The notes beneath the pieces are model-generated. The model ran no database searches. It saw nothing but the letters and a program-made list of their open reading frames with translations, and was not told where the DNA came from. Position numbers and translations under genes: made by a program. 64,000 nucleotides of DNA from JAWKUK01 sp041398605 (GTDB lineage Bacteria; Planctomycetota; UBA1135; GCA-002686595), in assembly GCA_041398605.1 (NCBI GenBank), contig JAWKUK010000021.1, forward strand, positions 1 to 64,000, given 5' to 3'. Shown piece by piece: positions 25,868-33,739 of the stretch (the first letter of the stretch is position 1; each line of letters starts with the position of its first letter).

Positions 25868-27762
25868 AGGACAGCCGCCCCGACCTGCCCCGTGAGCAGC
25901 TTACGCCCCACGCGAATCCGGCAGTGGATCCCGCTGCAGATCGGCCTACGAGCGAGGCTGCGGACGGGGCCGCGGATTGGGGGCCGCGCCCCCTTCAACG
26001 CCGTGTGTTGTCTGCGCTCGCAGACGAGCTCGAGCGTGACCTTGGGTCGGCCTCGGAGCTCGCGGCCGTCGGGCGTTCGCTCACGACGTTGGGCGGGCTC
26101 GTCCAGGACGCGCGCCAGCAGCTCGAGCGCTCGCGCAGCGCAGCGGTGATCACGCTCGTTGGATCGACGGGCGCGGGCAAGTCGACGCTCCTCAATGCGC
26201 TCGTCGGGCACGCGATCGCGCGCGAAGGCGAAGACCGCCCGACGACGTCCGCGCCGGTCATCTACCGGCCCCGGGACGCCGACCTCGGCGACCTCTTGGA
26301 CGGCCTGCCGGAGGCCGAAGGGCGCGCGAAGCCGCGCATCGTCGAGTACGACGCGGCGACCGAAGGCATCGGCGGGACGCGGTGGTCGGGGCAGGTCCTG
26401 ATCGATGCGCCTGACACGAACAGCGTCGAGACGCTGCACCGGGAGGTCGTGGCCGCGCTCGCAGCGCGCTCCGATGTGCTCGTCATCGTCGCGCACCGTC
26501 AGTCGATCGCGGAGCTCTCGTCCGCGCGCTTCGTCGACGTGTTCGCGGGGCGGCGCGGCATGCTGTTCGTCCTGAACAGAGCGGACGAGCTGACCGACAG
26601 CGATCGCGCGGCGCTGCTCACACAGCTGCGGGTCCTCGCGACCGAGCGCTTTCGCGCGCCCGACGCGCCCGTCTTAGCCGTCAGCGCGCGCCAGGCGCAG
26701 CACGACCCGTCGGCCCCCGAATGGGCCGCGCTCGTCGCGGCCCTCCACGCCCTCGCGACCCAAGAGGCCGTGGGCGGGGTGCGTCGGCGCAATGCGCTGG
26801 GCGCCGTGGCGCGTGTCGCGGGCATCGTCCGTGACCTGATGCCAGAGGCCGAGGGCGCGCTCGACACCCTCGAACGCACGACCCGCGAGGGCCTCGCGGC
26901 CTGGCGCGCAGAGGTCTCGCGGGCGGCGGGGGAGCGCCTCGAGCACCGCGCGAGCGACCTCGGGACGATGCTCTGGAACGACGCGGCCAAGGGCTGGGAC
27001 GGTCCGGGCGGCTATGCCCTGCGTGCTGGGGGGCTGGCGACCGCGGGGCTCGGCGCAGGCGCCGCGCTCGCGCGCCACAACCCCGCGCTCGCCGCTGGCG
27101 CCGCGGTCGGCGCGCTCGTCGTGGATCGAGCGCGAGGCGCCTTGCGCGAGCGCAGCTTCCAGTCCACGTCCGGGCTGCTGCCGGGCGCCGGTGAGCTCGA
27201 GCGCTGGCAACGCGAGCGGCTCTCGGCAGCCAGGCTCGCCGCGGAAGAGGCCTTCTGGTCCGGCGCCGGGGGCCAGAGCGAGGCTGCGACGGAGCTCGGC
27301 GGCGTGCCCGAAGCGACGGCGCTCGCCGACGTCGCGACGCAGACCGTCGAAGAGGCCTGGGACCAGCTGCTCGCCGTGGAGCTGCCGGCGGCCGCGCGCG
27401 CCGCGCTCCCGCGTGCGGTCCCGTGGCTGGTCGATGTCCCGGTGTATGCGCTCGCGATGTGGATCGTCTATCGCGCCGCGCACGGCCTCGTGTACGGCAG
27501 CTACGTCGGCGTCGAGTTCCTGGCGACCGTGGCGATCGTCGGGGGCGCGTGGCTCTTCGTGTGCCGGAGCCTCGTGCGGCGCGCGCTCGAACGGCGCGGC
27601 GCGCGGCTGCTGGGCGCGGTCCGGGGCCAGCTCGACGAGCGCCTCACGGACGAGGAGAGCGCGCTGGTGGAGGCGCAGCGCCGGCGCCTGGCGGGCGCGC
27701 GGGCGGCGCTGCAGCGGCTGGGGGCGAGCGACAGCATCTGGCGCGAACGTCTGCGCGCTTGA
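25864..27762 (+). CDS. Dynamin-like / large GTPase, second of the pair, membrane-anchored
   Basis: Predicted 632-residue GTPase with canonical motifs: G1 GSTGAGKS (~99-106), G3 DAPDTNS in GQVLIDAPDTNSVET, and G4 NRAD in LFVLNRADEL. A long helical region follows. Near the C-terminus two hydrophobic helices are seen (VPVYALAMWIVYRAAHGLVY and VEFLATVAIVGGAWLFV), then a basic helical tail (RRALERRGARLL). The 4-base overlap with the first GTPase and the complementary weak and strong G4 motifs fit an asymmetric pair, as in other two-gene bacterial dynamin systems. Roles such as membrane remodelling or stress repair are inference. The gene ends in a ~140-base gap with no obvious partner downstream. 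Confidence 0.78.
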   Translation: MKDSRPDLPREQLTPHANPAVDPAADRPTSEAADGAADWGPRPLQRRVLSALADELERDLGSASELAAVGRSLTTLGGLVQDARQQLERSRSAAVITLVGSTGAGKSTLLNALVGHAIAREGEDRPTTSAPVIYRPRDADLGDLLDGLPEAEGRAKPRIVEYDAATEGIGGTRWSGQVLIDAPDTNSVETLHREVVAALAARSDVLVIVAHRQSIAELSSARFVDVFAGRRGMLFVLNRADELTDSDRAALLTQLRVLATERFRAPDAPVLAVSARQAQHDPSAPEWAALVAALHALATQEAVGGVRRRNALGAVARVAGIVRDLMPEAEGALDTLERTTREGLAAWRAEVSRAAGERLEHRASDLGTMLWNDAAKGWDGPGGYALRAGGLATAGLGAGAALARHNPALAAGAAVGALVVDRARGALRERSFQSTSGLLPGAGELERWQRERLSAARLAAEEAFWSGAGGQSEAATELGGVPEATALADVATQTVEEAWDQLLAVELPAAARAALPRAVPWLVDVPVYALAMWIVYRAAHGLVYGSYVGVEFLATVAIVGGAWLFVCRSLVRRALERRGARLLGAVRGQLDERLTDEESALVEAQRRRLAGARAALQRLGASDSIWRERLRA

Positions 27763-27905
27763 ACGACCGAGCCCGCGGTCAGCGAGCGGGCCGCAGCCGG
27801 GGGGGGCGGGGCGGCGGCAGGTTGAGGGCCGCGCAGCGCTCGCCCGCATCTCGCCCGCATGAGGGAGGGCTTGCGTGACGCGGGCGGGGAGCGCACCCTC
27901 TCGGG

Positions 27906-28961
27906 ATGCAGCTCCAATTTGCGCTCGTCCTCGTGCCGCTCGCCGTCGCCGCGCTCGCGGCGTTCACCCCGGACCTTGGCTCGACAGACCCCGGGCGCTC
28001 GGGCGCCGCGCGGGCGGGCGACGCCGGCTCGCTCGACGAAGTGCTGGTCGGCGATGGGGCGCATCGGTACCGCTGGGACGCGGCGTGGCCGAAGCTCCCG
28101 GAAGGCATGGCGCTCGGCAACACCCACGGCAATGTCGCGGTCGATCGCGCGGGGCGGATCTACTTCAACACCGACTCCGAGAACGCGATCATCGTCGTCG
28201 AGCCGAACGGGACGTTCGTGCGCGCGATGGGCGCGGAATGGAAGGGCGGCCTGCACGGGATGACGCTCGTGCGCGAGGGCGACGAAGAGTTCCTCTACAT
28301 CGCGCACCTCGGGCGCCATTGCGTCGCCAAGTTGACGCTGACCGGCAGCGTCGTATGGACCGTCGAGTGGCCGGAGGAGTCTGGCCTCTACGAGAAGGCC
28401 GGCCAGTTCAATCCGACGGCGATCGCCGTCCGGCCCGATGGGGGGTTCTACGTCGCCGATGGCTACGGGCGTAGCTGGGTGCACGAGTATTCGGCCGAGC
28501 GCAAGTGGCTGCGGGCCTTCGGCGGCCTGGGCGAGGAGCCGGGCCGTATGCGGACGCCGCATGGCCTCTTGATGGACACAGCGGGCGCGGCGCCGCTGTT
28601 GGTCGTCGCCGACCGCGAGAACCACCGCCTCCAGCGCTTCTCCCTGACGGGCGAGCTGGTCGACGTGATCCAGGCCGACCTGCGCCGGCCGTGCAGCCTG
28701 GCGCGGCGCGGCGACCTCTACGCCGTGGCGGACCTGACGGGCCGCGTGACGCTCATCGACGCCAAGCAGGGCGAGCTGCGCGCGCACCTCGCCGAGCAAC
28801 CCGACCCGGCCAAGCGCGCGCAGAACGGCATCCCGCGCACGGATTGGCGCGCGGGTGAGTTCCTCTCGCCGCACGGCGTCGCGTTCGGGCTCGATGGGGC
28901 GCTCTACGTCCAGGACTGGAACGCCCTCGGGCGCGTGACGCGGCTCGCGCCGGCCCAGTGA
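27906..28961 (+). CDS. Exported NHL-repeat six-bladed beta-propeller protein
   Basis: Predicted 351-residue protein with an N-terminal signal (LQFALVLVPLAVAALAAFTP). NHL-type blades cover most of it: GNVAVDRAGRIYFNTDSENA, FNPTAIAVRPDGGFYVADGY, RTPHGLLMDTAGAAPLLVVA and LSPHGVAFGLDGALYVQDWN. Propellers of this kind bind proteins or sugars, or act as hydrolase/lyase scaffolds; no catalytic signature is evident. It stands alone between a ~140-base gap and a ~110-base gap with a terminator, so it is probably a single-gene unit. The substrate or partner is not readable. Confidence 0.8.
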   Translation: MQLQFALVLVPLAVAALAAFTPDLGSTDPGRSGAARAGDAGSLDEVLVGDGAHRYRWDAAWPKLPEGMALGNTHGNVAVDRAGRIYFNTDSENAIIVVEPNGTFVRAMGAEWKGGLHGMTLVREGDEEFLYIAHLGRHCVAKLTLTGSVVWTVEWPEESGLYEKAGQFNPTAIAVRPDGGFYVADGYGRSWVHEYSAERKWLRAFGGLGEEPGRMRTPHGLLMDTAGAAPLLVVADRENHRLQRFSLTGELVDVIQADLRRPCSLARRGDLYAVADLTGRVTLIDAKQGELRAHLAEQPDPAKRAQNGIPRTDWRAGEFLSPHGVAFGLDGALYVQDWNALGRVTRLAPAQ

Positions 28962-28998
28962 GCCGCTGAGACAGGGCCACCGAGACAGGGCCACGGAG

Positions 28999-29023
28999 AC
29001 GGGGCCGCTCGGCGCGGCCCCGT
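28999..29023 (+). terminator. Terminator hairpin after the NHL gene
   Basis: A 9-bp perfect stem (ACGGGGCCG with CGGCCCCGT) has a 7-base loop and lies 38 bases after the stop. Just before it the motif GAGACAGGGCCAC is repeated with a ~15-base period three times (28969-29007), the last copy forming the stem. Confidence 0.6.
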
Positions 29024-29072
29024 AGGGATGTGTGGGTCTCGGGCCCCAGCAGCCGATAGACTGCGGGGGACC

Positions 29073-29660
29073 ATGGAACTCCGCACCCTCATCCTATCGG
29101 TGCTCTCGCTCGCCGCGCTGAGCGGCTGCACGAGCAGCGCCAGTCCGGACGCCCCCGCGGCGCCCTCACCCGCGCCTGCCGCGGCCTCGAACCAAGGGGC
29201 CGCTGCAGCGTCCGGGGTGATCCCCGAGGAGCTCCCGCGCTTCATCGGACAGGATGGTTGGATCGCCGAGGCCGTCGTCAAGCCGATGCGCCTGCAGCAA
29301 TTCCGGCTCGCCGGAGACGCCGGCGCCGGTGACGTCGAGCTCGTGATCGCCTCTTGGCCGAACGGCATCGGGCCACGGAGCGCCAACCTCGACCGCTGGG
29401 CGACCCAGATGGGCCTCCCGTCGGTCGAGCCGGAGCAGGTCACCGAGCAAGACGTGCGGCACTTCAGGGTCGCCACGGTGCACCTCGAGGGCGCCTACAC
29501 GCCGGTCGATGGCCCGACCCAGCCCAAAGGGATGGGCCTCCTGGCGTCGATGGTCGAGGTCCCAGGCGAGGCCCGCTGCTGGACGATCAAGGCGACCGGG
29601 CCGGCAGCGACGGTCACCCGCTGGAAGGACTCCTACCTGCGCTTCATCGCCGGGCTCTGA
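29073..29660 (+). CDS. Predicted lipoprotein of unknown function
   Basis: A 195-residue protein with a clear lipobox: LILSVLSLAALSGC, the Cys being residue ~19. An Ala/Pro/Ser linker follows, then a ~140-residue domain (LPRFIGQDGWIAEAVVKPMR, QFRLAGDAGAGDVELVIASW, GLLASMVEVPGEARCWTIKATGP) with alternating strands. The ending, VTRWKDSYLRFIAGL, resembles proteins that test whether a value explains a phenotype by size, but I do not recognise the family with confidence. I chose ATG 29073 because it places the signal at the N-terminus. It stands 39 bases before the FkbM gene and may be co-transcribed with it. Confidence 0.65.
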   Translation: MELRTLILSVLSLAALSGCTSSASPDAPAAPSPAPAAASNQGAAAASGVIPEELPRFIGQDGWIAEAVVKPMRLQQFRLAGDAGAGDVELVIASWPNGIGPRSANLDRWATQMGLPSVEPEQVTEQDVRHFRVATVHLEGAYTPVDGPTQPKGMGLLASMVEVPGEARCWTIKATGPAATVTRWKDSYLRFIAGL

Positions 29661-29699
29661 GCCGCGGCTGTATCACGCTCTCCGCGCGCGCCCCGTCCC

Positions 29700-30458
29700 A
29701 TGCTCCGAGCCGTCGTCCATCGCTTCCGTGCCTTGCTCGGCCGCCTCGGCTGGCGGACGCGCAGCCTCGCGGAGTGGGAGCGCTGGCACGACCCGATCGT
29801 GCGCCGCGACGTCGCGCGGGTGCTGCCGCACCTGCCTGAAGACGGCGTCTTCCTCGACATCGGGGCCAACGTGGGCCTCTTCGCCAAGCACTTGCACGAG
29901 GCACGGCCGCGCGCGCGCGGTATCCTCTTCGAGCCAGTGCGCGCCTATTACGAGCGTTGCGTGGAGCGCTTCTCGGGGGTCGCAGAGCTGCGGCTCGTGC
30001 ACGCCGCGCTCGGCGACGAAGACCGCACGGCGACGATCTACAAGGCCGCGCACAACCCGGGCGCCAACTCGCTGATGGAGGACATCATGTTCGATCGGCG
30101 CCCCAACTCGATGGTGTCGGAGGACACTGTGATCGACGCCGAGGAGGTCACCCTGCGGCACGCGAGCCGCTGGCTCGAAGCCGAGGGCATCGAGCACGTC
30201 GACTTCGTCAAGTCCGATACGGAGGGGTACGACTTCGCGGTGCTGCGGGGCTTGGTGCCGTGGCTCGAGCGCACCGGCTGTCGGCCCGTCATCCTCGTGG
30301 AGCTCCTCGACGAGAGCTACCATCCGCGCCGCGAGGAGCAGCGGGCCGCGTTGGCGGAGCTCGAGCGCCTTGGGTACGCCCCCGCGGACCTCACAGCGCT
30401 CGGCGGCACGGTCGGCGACGCGCTGCTGCTGCCGCGTGTCGCGACGCCGCAGGACTGA
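29700..30458 (+). CDS. FkbM family SAM-dependent methyltransferase
   Basis: Predicted 252-residue methyltransferase. Motif I for S-adenosylmethionine is VFLDIGANVGLFAKHL (D-I-G-A-N-V-G), at residues ~55-65. The acidic motif of the second strand is GILFEPVRAYYERC. The FkbM-type C-terminal block is VDFVKSDTEGYDFAVLRGL, and ILVELLDE closes the sheet. FkbM enzymes methylate sugar hydroxyls or other small acceptors. The next gene is a polysaccharide flippase five bases downstream, so a surface-glycan substrate is likely. The first ~40 residues are basic and helical and might associate with the membrane. Confidence 0.85.
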   Translation: MLRAVVHRFRALLGRLGWRTRSLAEWERWHDPIVRRDVARVLPHLPEDGVFLDIGANVGLFAKHLHEARPRARGILFEPVRAYYERCVERFSGVAELRLVHAALGDEDRTATIYKAAHNPGANSLMEDIMFDRRPNSMVSEDTVIDAEEVTLRHASRWLEAEGIEHVDFVKSDTEGYDFAVLRGLVPWLERTGCRPVILVELLDESYHPRREEQRAALAELERLGYAPADLTALGGTVGDALLLPRVATPQD

Positions 30459-30463
30459 CGCCG

Positions 30464-31867
30464 ATGCGCCGCCGCCTCGCAGGGCTGATCGGCAGCCGGT
30501 TCTTGCGGGAATCGACGACGCTCCAAGGGGCGTCGTTCGCGACCGCAGCCAGCAATTTGCTGGGCTCCGTCATCCTGACCCACGTGCTGGGCGCGACGCA
30601 GCTCGGCGTGTTCTACACCGCGATGTCGGCGTTCTCGCTCCTGTGGGCGCTGTTGAACCTCGGCTTGCCCGCCGTCGTCACCGCAGAGGTCGCGCGCGCG
30701 CTGCAATCAGGGCGCACGGCCGACGTCACGCGTTGGCTCGGCGCCCTCGCGTGGCTGACGCCGGCGACAGCGCTCGTCGCGGCGCTCCTCGGGTGGTTCG
30801 CCCTCGCGCCGCTGTGTGTCCTCGCGTACCGGGCGCTCGGCACCGAGATCGGGCCGCTGGCAGCATGGATGTGCCTCCTACCGCTGATCGACGCGCCGCG
30901 CATCGTGCTCTCGACCGCGTTGCAGAGCACGCGCCGCATGGCGAGCCTCGCCCGCATTGACCTCGGCCAGGAGCTCGTGCGCGTCGTGCTCGTCAGCGTC
31001 GGCGCCCTCGTCACGGGAAACGCATACGGCCCGCTGGTCGGCACCCTGCTCGCGTCGGTAGGGGGCAGCGTGCTCGCGCTCGACCTGTACCGTCAAGCGC
31101 GCCGCGACGGCGCCCCGCTGCCGCCGCTGCGAGACGTCCTGCGGGCGCGCGAGGCCCCGCTCGGGCGCGCGTTGCAAGAGGGGGTCAAGGTCGGCTTCGT
31201 CCGCAACGTCGACGCGCTCGGGGTGCAGATCCTGCCCTCGCTGATCCTGCCGATCTTCGCGCATGTCGCATGGGTCAGCTATCTGCGCATCGCGCAGCGG
31301 ATCGTCGCGATGGCCCGGCTGGTGATGCAAGGCATCAATCGCACCGCCTTGCCCGCGCTGTCGGCGCTCGCCGGCGTCAAGGACGTCCAGGGGCTGCGGC
31401 GCATGTACTGGCGCGCCTCGCTCCTCAGCGGCGCGACGATCTCACTCGGGATCATCGTCGCGCTGCCGTTCCTGCCGTTCTTGATCCGCGGGCTCTTCCC
31501 GGAGGACTTCCACGGGCCGGTCTGGCGCATCGTGCTGATCCTGGTGCCCGGGGTGATGGTCGTCTCGTTCTCCGTGGCCAACGACGTCTTCTATCTCGTG
31601 ACGCGCCAGATGCGCGTCGCGATCTGGCTGTCGCTGCTGGGGCTCATCGTGAACACGGCGCAGATCACCCTCTTTGCGTGGTGGCTGCCGACCATCGGCG
31701 TCGCGATCGGGCTCAGCGTGACGTGCCTTTGGAGCCTCGTCCATGTGGCCTACGCCTGGCGCTGGTTCCGCACGCACGCCGGCCCCCTGGACCGCGCGCC
31801 GCGTGACTCGGGGACGTCCCAGGCAGCGGCGGGGCCCGCCGCGCCACCCGCTGAGCGCGGCGCCTAG
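30464..31867 (+). CDS. Polysaccharide/oligosaccharide flippase (Wzx-like, MOP superfamily)
   Basis: Predicted 467-residue inner-membrane protein with about 12 transmembrane helices (LLGSVILTHVLGATQLGVFY, FSLLWALLNLGLPAVVTAEV, TPATALVAALLGWFALAPLC, LIVNTAQITLFAWWLPTIGV). The opening L-Q-G-A-S-F-A-T-A-A-S-N-L-L-G followed by the LGATQLG motif is typical of Wzx/RfbX proteins, which flip undecaprenyl-linked oligosaccharides. ATG 30464 is five bases after the FkbM stop, giving a tight two-gene unit. No Wzy polymerase is visible in the window. The C-terminal ~30 residues are a low-complexity Pro/Ala tail. Confidence 0.82.
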   Translation: MRRRLAGLIGSRFLRESTTLQGASFATAASNLLGSVILTHVLGATQLGVFYTAMSAFSLLWALLNLGLPAVVTAEVARALQSGRTADVTRWLGALAWLTPATALVAALLGWFALAPLCVLAYRALGTEIGPLAAWMCLLPLIDAPRIVLSTALQSTRRMASLARIDLGQELVRVVLVSVGALVTGNAYGPLVGTLLASVGGSVLALDLYRQARRDGAPLPPLRDVLRAREAPLGRALQEGVKVGFVRNVDALGVQILPSLILPIFAHVAWVSYLRIAQRIVAMARLVMQGINRTALPALSALAGVKDVQGLRRMYWRASLLSGATISLGIIVALPFLPFLIRGLFPEDFHGPVWRIVLILVPGVMVVSFSVANDVFYLVTRQMRVAIWLSLLGLIVNTAQITLFAWWLPTIGVAIGLSVTCLWSLVHVAYAWRWFRTHAGPLDRAPRDSGTSQAAAGPAAPPAERGA

Positions 31868-31974
31868 CGTGCTCGAGGCACTGCGCGTCCAAGGACGGGA
31901 CGCCGCGCCCAAACTGGCTCGACTGGAGGTGCAGCCCAAGCCCTCGATCCGTCGATGCAACCCTTCGCAGCCCC

Positions 31975-32718
31975 ATGTCCGACCCCGTGAACCCGCTTGC
32001 ACACCTGCGCGCCGTCGTCTTCGACCTCGACGGCACGCTGTACGACCAGCCGCCGCTGCGTCGCCGCATGCTCGTCGAGCTCGCGCTCGCGCCGCTCTCC
32101 GGACCCGTCCGCGCGCTGCGGGTGACCCGGATGCTCGCGGCCTTCCGCAAAGAGCGCGAGCACCTGCGCGCGCTCGGTCAAAGCGCGGAGTCGTTGGAGG
32201 CGCTGCAGTACGCGCGGCCGGCGGCGCGGATCGGGGTCCCGGAGCCCGCCATGCGCGCCGCGGTCGCGGAGTGGATGTTCGAGCGGCCGCTCCGACACCT
32301 CGGGCCCTGCGCGCGGCGCGGCCTCGACGCGGGGCTGCGGCGCCTCTCTGAAGCGGGGCTGAAGCTCGGGGTCTTCTCCGACTACCCCGTCGACGCGAAG
32401 CTCGGCGCCCTCGGCGTCCGAGCGCGGTTCTCGACCTGCCTCGACGCGACCGCGCCCGAGGTGAACGCCTTCAAGCCGCACCCCGCAGGCTTCGCGGCCG
32501 CTGCGGCGCGCCTGGGTGTCGCGCCCCACGAGACGCTCTACGTCGGCGATCGACTCGATGTCGACGTCGCTGGCGCGCACGCCGCAGGCATGCACGCCGC
32601 CTTGATCGGACACGAGGCCGCGCGCAGCGCGAGCCTGCCCGCGCGCGAGGGGCTGCAGCTCTTGGCGCATTTGGATTTCACTGAGCTCGTCGATGCAATC
32701 CTCGCTCCCCGCGCCTAG
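31975..32718 (+). CDS. HAD-superfamily phosphatase, possible polyprenyl-phospho-pentose phosphatase
   Basis: Predicted 247-residue HAD hydrolase. Motif I is VVFDLDGTLYD (nucleophile and acid Asp), with the helical cap at ~30-110. Motif II is LGVFSDYP, motif III Lys is in VNAFKPHPAGF, and motif IV is LYVGDRLDVDVAGAHAAGM. All catalytic residues are present. Its end overlaps the start of the UbiA gene by 26 bases. HAD domains are often next to, or fused with, UbiA-type decaprenyl-phosphate phosphoribosyltransferases, where a phosphatase removes the 5-phosphate from the lipid-linked ribose. A generic phosphoglycolate-phosphatase-like role is the alternative. Confidence 0.8.
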   Translation: MSDPVNPLAHLRAVVFDLDGTLYDQPPLRRRMLVELALAPLSGPVRALRVTRMLAAFRKEREHLRALGQSAESLEALQYARPAARIGVPEPAMRAAVAEWMFERPLRHLGPCARRGLDAGLRRLSEAGLKLGVFSDYPVDAKLGALGVRARFSTCLDATAPEVNAFKPHPAGFAAAAARLGVAPHETLYVGDRLDVDVAGAHAAGMHAALIGHEAARSASLPAREGLQLLAHLDFTELVDAILAPRA

Positions 32719-33675
32719 TTCCTTCGCGATCCGGCCCTACATCCAGATCGCGCGGATCGATCACTGGTTCAAAAACGCCTTCATGCTGCTCGGCGTGTTG
32801 CTCGCGTTCTTTTATCGACCGGAGCTCATGTGCGCCGAGTCTGCGGTGGTGCTCATCGCGGCGTTCTTCATTACGTGCATCGTCGCGTCGAGCAACTACG
32901 TCCTGAACGAGTTCCTCGACGCCCCGTATGACCGCTTGCATCCGACCAAGCGCTTCCGCCCGGCAGCGCGGGGCGAGGTCGCGGGCTGGGCAGCGCTGCT
33001 CGAGTGGGGACCCTGGGCCTCGTCGGCATCGTGGCGGCCTTCACGCTCAACCCGTCCTTCGGCGTCGCGGCGCTGTGGCTCTGGATCATGGGGTGCATTT
33101 ACAACATCCCGCCCATCCGGACCAAAGAGCTCCCGTACGTCGACGTGCTGTCCGAGTCGGTGAACAACCCGATCCGCCTCTTGCTCGGCTGGTTCGCGCT
33201 CGTACCGAACCACCTGCCGCCGCTCTCGCTCGCGATCGCGTACTGGATGGTCGGCGCCTTCTTCATGGCGACCAAGCGCTTCGCCGAGTACCGCGCGATC
33301 GGGGACGCCGCGCGCGCGGCGTCCTATCGCCGATCGTTCCGCTGGTACGACGAGAACCGGCTCCTGGTCAGCATCGTGTTCTACCTGGTCGTGTGCGGGC
33401 TCTTCAGCGGGATCTTCCTCGTGCGGTATCGGCTCGAGCTGATCTTGTGCGCGCCGGCCGTGGCTGGCTTCTTCGCGTACTACATGAAGCTCGGCCTCGA
33501 GCCGGACAGCGCCGTGCAAGCGCCCGAGAAGCTCTATAAGGACCGAGGGTTCGTCGCGTACGCCTTGGTCACGACCGCGCTCTTCGTGGCCCTCATGTTC
33601 ACGGAGATCCCGCTCCTGTACACGCTCTTCAACGTCGAGCCTGCGCGCTTCGCGCCGCTCTGGAAGATCGGCTGA
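32693..33675 (+). CDS. UbiA-family prenyltransferase (decaprenyl-phosphate phosphoribosyltransferase-like), frameshifted
   Basis: One ~327-residue membrane protein split by a frameshift near 32999-33010. Before it, frame 32693 encodes HWFKNAFMLLGVLLAFFYRP and the prenyl-diphosphate site NYVLNEFLDAPYDRLHPTKRF, which closely resembles DPPR synthase (Rv3806c-type N-D-x2-D-x3-D...HPTKRFRP). After it, frame 33004 carries the remaining helices (LWIMGCIYNIPPIRTKELPY with the second Asp-rich site VDVLSESVNNPIR, AIAYWMVGAFFMATKRFAEY, VFYLVVCGLFSGIFLVRY). One G missing from the short G run in GAGTGGGGACC restores a continuous protein. I cannot tell a sequencing error from a real mutation. It transfers phosphoribose from PRPP to polyprenyl phosphate if the family call is right. 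Confidence 0.72.
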
Positions 33676-33739
33676 GCGCGTCGGACGTGCGGGTCGCGCC
33701 CAGCGCCCCCGCGCGTCGAGAGAGGCCACCGAGGTCGAT

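Noticed and set aside
23705..27762. Dynamin pair as part of a phage-defence island
   Set aside because: Neighbours are housekeeping and envelope genes with the same composition; no restriction, CBASS, retron or mobile signatures are present.
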